Positions 60,380-64,000 of a DNA stretch of 64,000 nt are shown here, piece by piece; the stretch's first letter is position 1; each line of letters starts with the position of its first letter. Source of the DNA: Pelotomaculum thermopropionicum SI (GTDB lineage Bacteria; Bacillota; Desulfotomaculia; Desulfotomaculales; Pelotomaculaceae). A model generated the notes under the pieces. It was not told where the DNA came from. It was given only the letters and a program-made list of their open reading frames with translations, and did no database searches. The stretch lies in NCBI GenBank assembly GCA_000010565.1, contig AP009389.1, positions 2,852,001 to 2,916,000 on the forward strand, written 5' to 3'. Position numbers and translations under genes: made by a program.

Positions 60380-62815
60380 TTGCAAGAAATAATTTCTCTG
60401 ATGCAAACTCTTAAACTCTTTCGCAATCTGTCATACACCGACCTTGAAGAGATTGCTTCGCACTGCAAAGTAAGTATTTTTGAGACCGGTCAGATGATCC
60501 TCGCCCAGGGTGTCCCCCCGGGAGATTTTTATATTATCTGTGAGGGCAGCGCCGAGGTCGTACTCGATAACAAGAATAGAGAGAATATTCCCATCGCCCT
60601 TCTCGGGCCGGGAGAATATTTCGGTGAAATGTCGCTCTTGACAGGTGAACTTACTTCTGCCGCCATTATTGCGGTTGAACGGTGCAGGATCCTGGCGGTG
60701 TCCAAAACGGGTTTTGACCGGATGCTGGATTTGCTCCCCGAACTCAGCCACAATCTGCTCCAGACCCTGTCCTTGCGCCTGAAGAAGGTCAATCTCGGGG
60801 TTTGGGAAGCCCGCAATAAGGAATTGGCCCTTATAATGTTAATCCAGGACGAGAAAAAGAGCAGGTACGGTGAGATCGTAGGGAAGAGCAAGGAAGTAAA
60901 AAAAATCAAAGAAGACCTGAAAAGATGGTCGTCAACCGACGAGCTGCTGCATCTGATTGGAGAAAAAGGAACGGGCAAGGAATTGACCGCCCGCGCCGTT
61001 CACAACTTCAGCAGGCGAAGGGAAAAGCCGTTTTTTTCGGTTGAGTGCGGGAATATGAACGCAGAAGAACTTGAAGAAAAACTTTTCGGTCAGTTTGGCT
61101 ACCTGGAACTGGCCAAAGGCGGAACGCTGCTGCTTAAAGAAATAGAACTGCTGAATCCAGCCACGCTGAAGCGCCTGATTGATTATGTGGGGCATCCCCT
61201 GGCCGATATCCGCTTAATAACCACTTCCAGAGAGGACATCTGCCGGAAAGCTGCAGGGGAAGAACTGGAAAAACTCTTTGCCGTTACCGTCAAATTTACT
61301 CCGTTAAGGCAGAGGAAGCGGGATATACCGGAGTTAATACAGTATTTTACCGGCAGGTTTGCTAAAAAGTATAATAAACAGGTTCCTTCAATCAGCAAGG
61401 ACGCGATAGAAAAGCTGATTTCCTACGATTACTACCAGGGCAACGTGGCAGAACTGGAGGATGCGCTGGAGAGGGCATTTTTACTGGCGGAAGAAGGCGT
61501 AATATCCTCCGAGCATATTTTTTTGGGCGCCGTCGCGGGAAAGACAGGGCCGGCAGTAAACCTGCTGCGCTTTAAGCCCTTGATGGACGCAATCCAAAAA
61601 AAGAACTACCCGGCCTATTTTCAGGCCGCAGTTACGGTTATATTCTTATCCTTGATTGCAATCTGCCTTTTCGGCCCGGAAGACCATAAACAAAACCCGG
61701 GAACCCTCCTGGCGTGGTCGCTGGGATGGCCGTCTTTTGTTTTTTCAACCGCAATTTTCGGCCGGATTGCCTGTTCCGTTTGTCCCATGTCAAACATTGC
61801 CATGATCTTTCAAAAGTATTTCAGTTTTTCCAGACCCATACCCTTATTTATTAAAAAGTACGATTACCTGATAATTACTTTTCTTTTTGTATTAATATTT
61901 TGGATTGAGGAAATTACCGACATGCGCCGCTCCCCCTTTGCGACAGGGGTATTGTTCCTGTCAATCTTATCCGGGGCCGTGGCAGCCGCTGTTTTCTTCC
62001 CGCGCCAGACCTGGTGCCGCCACCTCTGCCCGCTGGGCGGCATGTTCGGGGTTTGCTCCATGGCTTCCCCTGTGGAGTTGAGGTCCAACACTGAGCTGTG
62101 TTTAAGCAAGTGTACTACCCATAACTGCTACAAGGGTTCTGAGCGCGATAGCGGGTGCCCGCTGTTTCAGCACGCCCCCTTTATAGACAATAACCAGGAC
62201 TGCAAGCTGTGCCTGAAATGCGTCCGCAACTGCCCCAACGGCTCGATCCAGTTGAACCTGCGCCCGCCGGCCAGGGAAATCTGGGAGGTCAGCAGGGTCA
62301 GGCGAAGTATGGTTGTTTTTGTGGCTGTACTGCTGGCCATTCTTTTCCCGCTTTCCGTTTTTGACAGGCTTCGGGAATCAATGGCCCACTTGCAGTGGCT
62401 GGGGCAGTTTACCTTTTTTTACTGGCTCTCGGTTCTGGCAGCAGTGGGCCTGACCTGGCTTTTCGTGGGGACTAAATTTGACGAGGAAAGATTCCTTCCC
62501 AGGATACGGGCTTTTTATTCTTTTGTACCGCTGCTGGCAGGAGCCCACGCTGCTTACCAGGCCAAGTTCCTGCCAATTGTGCCGGAATTGTCATTTAAGA
62601 TCATTTCCGGTACTCAAAGTGCCGAACTGATGGAAGTTTCAGTTTTAAATTTACTGGTACTGGCGTTTCTTTCAACCGGCCTGGCAATCTCCCTCTTTTG
62701 TGCCTGGAGAATAACCAAAACCAGTATCACATCAAAGTTCTTTTTAATGAAACAAACGGCAGCCCTGCTAACCGGTTTTTCTCTGATCGTCTACATTTAT
62801 CTCCGGAAAGGATGA
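60380..62815 (+). CDS. Fusion of cNMP-binding domain, degenerate AAA+ and membrane 4Fe-4S (NapH-like) domains
   Basis: 811 residues. Residues ~10-130 form a CRP/cNMP-binding domain (LLGPGEYFGEMSLLTGELTSA). Residues ~165-395 resemble the sigma-54 activator AAA+ domain with Walker A GEKGTGKE, but the GAFTGA loop is missing (KLFGQFGYLELAKGG) and Walker B reads TLLLKEI instead of TLFLDEI. From ~420 there are about seven helices with CSVCPMSN, CRHLCPLGG, and a ferredoxin motif CKLCLKCVRNCPNGS, as in NapH/CcoG polyferredoxins. No C-terminal DNA-binding helix. The TTG start is eight bases after GGGGTG. A redox- or ligand-controlled membrane electron carrier is my inference. Confidence 0.85.
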   Translation: MQEIISLMQTLKLFRNLSYTDLEEIASHCKVSIFETGQMILAQGVPPGDFYIICEGSAEVVLDNKNRENIPIALLGPGEYFGEMSLLTGELTSAAIIAVERCRILAVSKTGFDRMLDLLPELSHNLLQTLSLRLKKVNLGVWEARNKELALIMLIQDEKKSRYGEIVGKSKEVKKIKEDLKRWSSTDELLHLIGEKGTGKELTARAVHNFSRRREKPFFSVECGNMNAEELEEKLFGQFGYLELAKGGTLLLKEIELLNPATLKRLIDYVGHPLADIRLITTSREDICRKAAGEELEKLFAVTVKFTPLRQRKRDIPELIQYFTGRFAKKYNKQVPSISKDAIEKLISYDYYQGNVAELEDALERAFLLAEEGVISSEHIFLGAVAGKTGPAVNLLRFKPLMDAIQKKNYPAYFQAAVTVIFLSLIAICLFGPEDHKQNPGTLLAWSLGWPSFVFSTAIFGRIACSVCPMSNIAMIFQKYFSFSRPIPLFIKKYDYLIITFLFVLIFWIEEITDMRRSPFATGVLFLSILSGAVAAAVFFPRQTWCRHLCPLGGMFGVCSMASPVELRSNTELCLSKCTTHNCYKGSERDSGCPLFQHAPFIDNNQDCKLCLKCVRNCPNGSIQLNLRPPAREIWEVSRVRRSMVVFVAVLLAILFPLSVFDRLRESMAHLQWLGQFTFFYWLSVLAAVGLTWLFVGTKFDEERFLPRIRAFYSFVPLLAGAHAAYQAKFLPIVPELSFKIISGTQSAELMEVSVLNLLVLAFLSTGLAISLFCAWRITKTSITSKFFLMKQTAALLTGFSLIVYIYLRKG

Positions 62816-62846
62816 TTATTGGGAATTTTCAGTGTTGACTTGCAAC

Positions 62847-63275
62847 CTAGACAAACGGATTTTGCACTCTAACTCCCTCGTAAAGCTGACCGCTGTTGAG
62901 ATCTTCGGTAAAAAGCACGGAGCAGCCCATTTTTTTGGCGCTGCAGATGATCATGGCGTCCCAGAAGGACAGGCAGTTTCGCCGTTGAATTTCAATTGCT
63001 TCCAGGACATCATCGGCATCCGGAATATGCAGCCTCCATTGCGACAAGTCAGCAATTATCGCGGCGGCCATTTCCGGCTTGATGGGCCTGGGTAATTTTT
63101 GCACCACCGTTACATAAAATTCTTGCAGCACCTGGATACTCAGGCAGCCGCGGCCGGAGTCCCACAATTCACCGACCAGGTTCTTTGCGCGGACGTGTTT
63201 GTCTTCTGCGGAGGTGTCGTGAGCATATATGAGAATATTTGTATCTACAAATTGCCATCCGTTGTTATCGCTCAT
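62847..63275 (-). CDS. PIN-domain toxin (VapC-like)
   Basis: 142 residues. Acidic residues: D11 (FVDTNILIYAHD), E52 (LQEFYVTVV), D105 (SFWDAMIICSA) and D126 (TEDLNSGQ). It overlaps its antitoxin by 11 bp and converges on the CRP-AAA fusion gene. Confidence 0.9.
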   Translation of the reverse strand: MSDNNGWQFVDTNILIYAHDTSAEDKHVRAKNLVGELWDSGRGCLSIQVLQEFYVTVVQKLPRPIKPEMAAAIIADLSQWRLHIPDADDVLEAIEIQRRNCLSFWDAMIICSAKKMGCSVLFTEDLNSGQLYEGVRVQNPFV

Positions 63276-63507
63276 GAATATCTCCTCTGGACCAGCCTAT
63301 TTTGCCGCCCGTTCCCAGGTCGGGTGCATCGTTTAACAGCGCCATGTGGCGTTCACGCGCTTTTCTGTACGAGTCTTCCTTTTTTACTATATCCTCCAGT
63401 GTCCTGGCTAAAAGACCAGAAACCGAAGTCCTCTTTTCTACGGCAATATGCTTCACTTTTAACAGGATGTCCTTGGGCAGGGATACGGTTATGTTTTGGT
63501 ATTCCAT
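63265..63507 (-). CDS. Antitoxin of the VapBC pair (ribbon-helix-helix)
   Basis: 80 residues. NITVSLPKDILLKVKHIAVE and TSVSGLLARTLEDIV form a ribbon-helix-helix. The Shine-Dalgarno GGAGGTGA precedes the ATG. The promoter lies 27-55 bases upstream. Confidence 0.85.
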   Translation of the reverse strand: MEYQNITVSLPKDILLKVKHIAVEKRTSVSGLLARTLEDIVKKEDSYRKARERHMALLNDAPDLGTGGKIGWSRGDIHER

Positions 63508-63533
63508 AAATTAAAATCACCTCCACGTAAATA

Positions 63534-63562
63534 AGTGTAACACATATCTAAGTGAAAAACAA
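63534..63562 (-). promoter_or_regulatory. Promoter of the VapBC pair at 63 kb
   Basis: On the minus strand TTGTTT, 17 bases, TACACT; CACTTA..TAAGTG-type half sites around the -10 may bind the antitoxin. Confidence 0.5.
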
Positions 63563-63591
63563 TAATAGCAGGATTGTCTCTTTATGTTGTT

Positions 63592-64000
63592 TTACATATC
63601 CGTTATTTCTGCCCCGCTGTAATAGTGGCTCAGGATGGTGCGGTAATTGTAGCCGTGCTCGGCCATGCCTTTGGCGCCGTACTGGCACATGCCGACCCCA
63701 TGGCCGTGGCCGGTGGTGGTGAAGGTTACCGAGTCCCCTTCCACCTTCCAGGTGAAGTTTGTTGAGCGCAGGCCGAGCAGGTCCCTCACCGCCACGGCGG
63801 GAAAGCGGCGGCCGCCGATTATAAGGGTTTTCGGCCTGCCGGTGGAGGTCCTCTCCACCACCTTTATATCCCGCGCCTGGTTCCCGCCGCCCGCAGCGGG
63901 TACCGCGGACAGGCTGGTGCCCAGGGCCTGGTCAACCTGCTCAAGGCTGTAAGAAGCGGCCTGGACCGGCTGGGGGTCGGCGTCGTAGGGGCAGGGCACG
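63592..64000 (-). CDS. spoIID: Stage II sporulation protein SpoIID (5' end outside window)
   Basis: The C-terminal 136 or so residues of SpoIID, a lytic transglycosylase that thins peptidoglycan during engulfment. Diagnostic are RFPAVAVRDLLGLRSTNF and GHGHGVGMCQYGAKGMAEHG, then YRTILSHYYSGAEI at the C-terminus. The frame is open to the right edge, so the N-terminus is missing. spoIIID and mbl, normally its close neighbours, lie 12.4 kb away in the same orientation. Confidence 0.93.
   Translation of the reverse strand, partial: VPCPYDADPQPVQAASYSLEQVDQALGTSLSAVPAAGGGNQARDIKVVERTSTGRPKTLIIGGRRFPAVAVRDLLGLRSTNFTWKVEGDSVTFTTTGHGHGVGMCQYGAKGMAEHGYNYRTILSHYYSGAEITDM

Overview
The window reads as chromosome of a spore-forming, Gram-positive-lineage anaerobe of the Peptococcaceae / Desulfotomaculales type; gene content is closest to what I know of Pelotomaculum. 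This is inferred from gene content (SpoIID, SpoIIID, Mbl, YlmC/YmxH, a split transketolase, SLH and copper-amine-oxidase-type surface proteins, several PIN toxin modules) and GC-rich codon use. No rRNA, tRNA or CRISPR array was seen.

Bases 1-30,400 are mostly conserved minus-strand genes: a coiled-coil protein built of 42-bp tandem repeats, a two-subunit transketolase with a YitT membrane protein, prfB with its programmed frameshift, secA, hpf, a cold-shock gene, comFC, a diguanylate cyclase, metK, ylmC, murJ, a phosphohexomutase and a DUF421 gene. A cell-envelope polysaccharide block follows: galE-like, galU, tagO/wecA-like, fabZ, two GT4 transferases, an O-antigen-ligase-like protein, an LCP transferase, csaB (frameshifted) and tagA.

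Bases 30,400-49,500 are accessory and envelope genes. A MarR-controlled efflux set (lipoprotein adaptor, EmrA, EmrB) is interrupted by a HicAB module whose hicA is out of frame and by a VapBC module. Next come secreted stalk-domain proteins, a TolC-like protein, a putative surface-layer protein with a small upstream gene, two more VapBC modules, and an ECF sigma/anti-sigma pair. The sigma gene and the surface-layer operon carry the same promoter, GGAACTT-N16-GTCTAA, which suggests a self-activating envelope regulon. An SLH-anchored subtilase is frameshifted inside its SLH region.

Bases 49,500-64,000 hold mbl and spoIIID at one end and the 3' part of spoIID at the other, all on the minus strand. 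These three usually lie close together, but here about 12.4 kb of mainly plus-strand genes separates them: a TetR-HlyD-ABC efflux operon bracketed by a 12-bp direct repeat, a candidate RNA switch with terminator upstream of an SLH-FecR-LRR surface protein, a fusion of CRP sensor, degenerate AAA and membrane 4Fe-4S domains, and another VapBC pair.

The points I consider most worth pursuing are the ECF sigma / surface-layer regulon, the CRP-AAA-polyferredoxin fusion, the leader RNA at 56,383-56,476, and the paired single-base lesions in csaB and the SLH protease.
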